A stretch of DNA of 64,000 bases, from assembly GCF_004795015.1 (NCBI RefSeq), contig NZ_SSBI01000001.1, forward strand, positions 240,798 through 304,797, written 5' to 3'. The notes under the pieces were generated by a model. The model saw only the letters and a program-made list of their open reading frames with translations, was not told where the DNA came from and searched no databases. Every line of letters begins with the position of its first letter. The first letter of the stretch is position 1. The stretch comes from Streptomyces sp. A1277. GTDB lineage: Bacteria; Actinomycetota; Actinomycetes; Streptomycetales; Streptomycetaceae. Of the stretch, positions 63,235-64,000 are shown piece by piece. The position numbers were made by a program, and so were the translations under genes.

Positions 63235-64000
63235 CCGCATCCGTCTCCGCCCCGACCCTGCTGAACACCGCGGCCGAGCTGGACGCGTACGCCGCCGGGG
63301 GCAAGCGGGCCGTCGTCATGACGATGGGCGCCCTGCACGAGGGTCACGCCTCCCTGATCCGCGCCGCCCGCGCCCACGCGGGCCCCGCCGGGCAGGTCGT
63401 CGTCACCGTCTTCGTCAACCCGCTCCAGTTCGGCGAGGCCGCCGACCTCGACCGCTACCCGCGCACGCTCGACGCCGACCTCGCGGTGGCAGGCGCGGCG
63501 GGCGCGGACGTGGTCTTCGCCCCGTCCGTCGACGAGGTCTACCCGGGCGGCGAACCGCAGGTCCGGATCTCGGCGGGCCCGATGGGCGAGCGGCTGGAGG
63601 GGGCCTCGCGCCCCGGGCACTTCGACGGCATGCTCACCGTCGTCGCCAAGCTGCTCCACCTGACCCGGCCGGGCGCCGCGTTCTACGGGCAGAAGGACGC
63701 CCAGCAGCTGGCCCTGATCCGGCGCATGGTGCGTGACCTGAACTTCCCGGTGGAGATCGTCGGCGTGGAGACGGCCCGGGAGCCGGACGGCCTCGCGCTC
63801 TCCAGCCGCAACCGCTTCCTCGACCCGCACGAGCGCCGCACCGCGCTCGCCCTGTCCAGGGCCCTATTCGCGGCCCGCGACCGCCTCGCCGCGCAAGCCG
63901 CGCTGCACGCCCGCGCGCAGGCCGCCGGGGCCACCGAGGACCGGGCCGCCGGGCTCAACCGGCTCCGCGAGGCGGGGCTCGCCGAGCCGGTTGAGAGATC
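63231..64000 (+). CDS. panC: Pantoate--beta-alanine ligase (partial, runs off window)
   Basis: The first 256 codons of pantothenate synthetase. The nucleotide-binding HIGH-type motif is in [17 protein letters not shown] (about 30-46); [18 protein letters not shown] binds pantoate; [16 protein letters not shown] and [12 protein letters not shown] are the later family blocks. No stop occurs before 64000, so the C-terminus lies outside. Translation is coupled to the DUF2520 gene by ATGA. Confidence 0.95.
   Translation, partial: MTASVSAPTLLNTAAELDAYAAGGKRAVVMTMGALHEGHASLIRAARAHAGPAGQVVVTVFVNPLQFGEAADLDRYPRTLDADLAVAGAAGADVVFAPSVDEVYPGGEPQVRISAGPMGERLEGASRPGHFDGMLTVVAKLLHLTRPGAAFYGQKDAQQLALIRRMVRDLNFPVEIVGVETAREPDGLALSSRNRFLDPHERRTALALSRALFAARDRLAAQAALHARAQAAGATEDRAAGLNRLREAGLAEPVER

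Overview
The window is 64 kb of very GC-rich DNA with the coding habits of a Streptomyces chromosome: third-position G/C bias, GTG and TTG starts, AGGAG-type ribosome sites and families nearly confined to Streptomyces (SARP regulator, WhiJ/DUF397/anti-sigma ATPase set, TipAL/TipAS, DUF3180). From about 25 kb rightwards the gene order (whiJ-like set, gadB, tipA, thrE, ppa, dacB, tilS, hpt, ftsH, folE, fol genes, lysyltransferase, opuC-type ABC, orphan nuoD, two-component pair, threonine aldolase, panC) matches what I recall of the S. coelicolor SCO338x-SCO342x region. That match is from memory and was not computed.

Left part (1-25 kb, more accessory). An IS701-family transposase relative has lost all three catalytic acidic positions and sits upstream of a SARP regulator. 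Next come a divergent LysR/MFS-exporter pair and a metallo-beta-lactamase-fold hydrolase. A three-gene minus-strand set (5911-11780) follows: a beta-rich protein of unknown function with an acidic tail, a Clp-repeat membrane protein, and a 1301-residue membrane, helical-repeat, CHAT-protease protein. This is the best candidate for an undescribed conflict or cell-death type system. After it lie a GH43 glycosidase under a LacI-type operator, an SDR, a small membrane protein divergent from a TetR gene (with a (GGGGC)7 tract between them), an APH-fold kinase, a secreted S1 protease and a secreted intradiol dioxygenase that carry near-identical chitin/cellulose-binding tails, a reduced PolA-type polymerase, a DUF2786 protein, a FUSC transporter and a lipoprotein.

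Middle part (25-45 kb, mostly core). DUF397, anti-sigma ATPase and WhiJ-like genes share a perfect 20-bp upstream element. Then come aldehyde dehydrogenase, PadR, glutamate decarboxylase next to a ClC channel (a likely acid-resistance pair), tipA with its promoter and internal TipAS start, YbjQ, DedA, ThrE, pyrophosphatase, a D,D-carboxypeptidase, an F420-locus type zincin, tilS, hpt, ftsH and folE.

Right part (45-64 kb). A minus-strand folate operon (folP, NTF2-like, folB, folK, DUF3180) is followed by an MprF-like lysyltransferase, an esterase, a complete glycine-betaine/choline-type ABC importer, a membrane-anchored coiled-coil protein, an orphan nuoD next to a MidA/NDUFAF7-type methyltransferase, a NarL-type two-component pair, a truncated regulator remnant, a threonine aldolase-like lyase, a DUF2520 protein overlapping panC, and panC itself, which runs off the window. 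I found no rRNA, tRNA, CRISPR array or intact insertion sequence. Several intergenic gaps hold short GC-rich tandem repeats.
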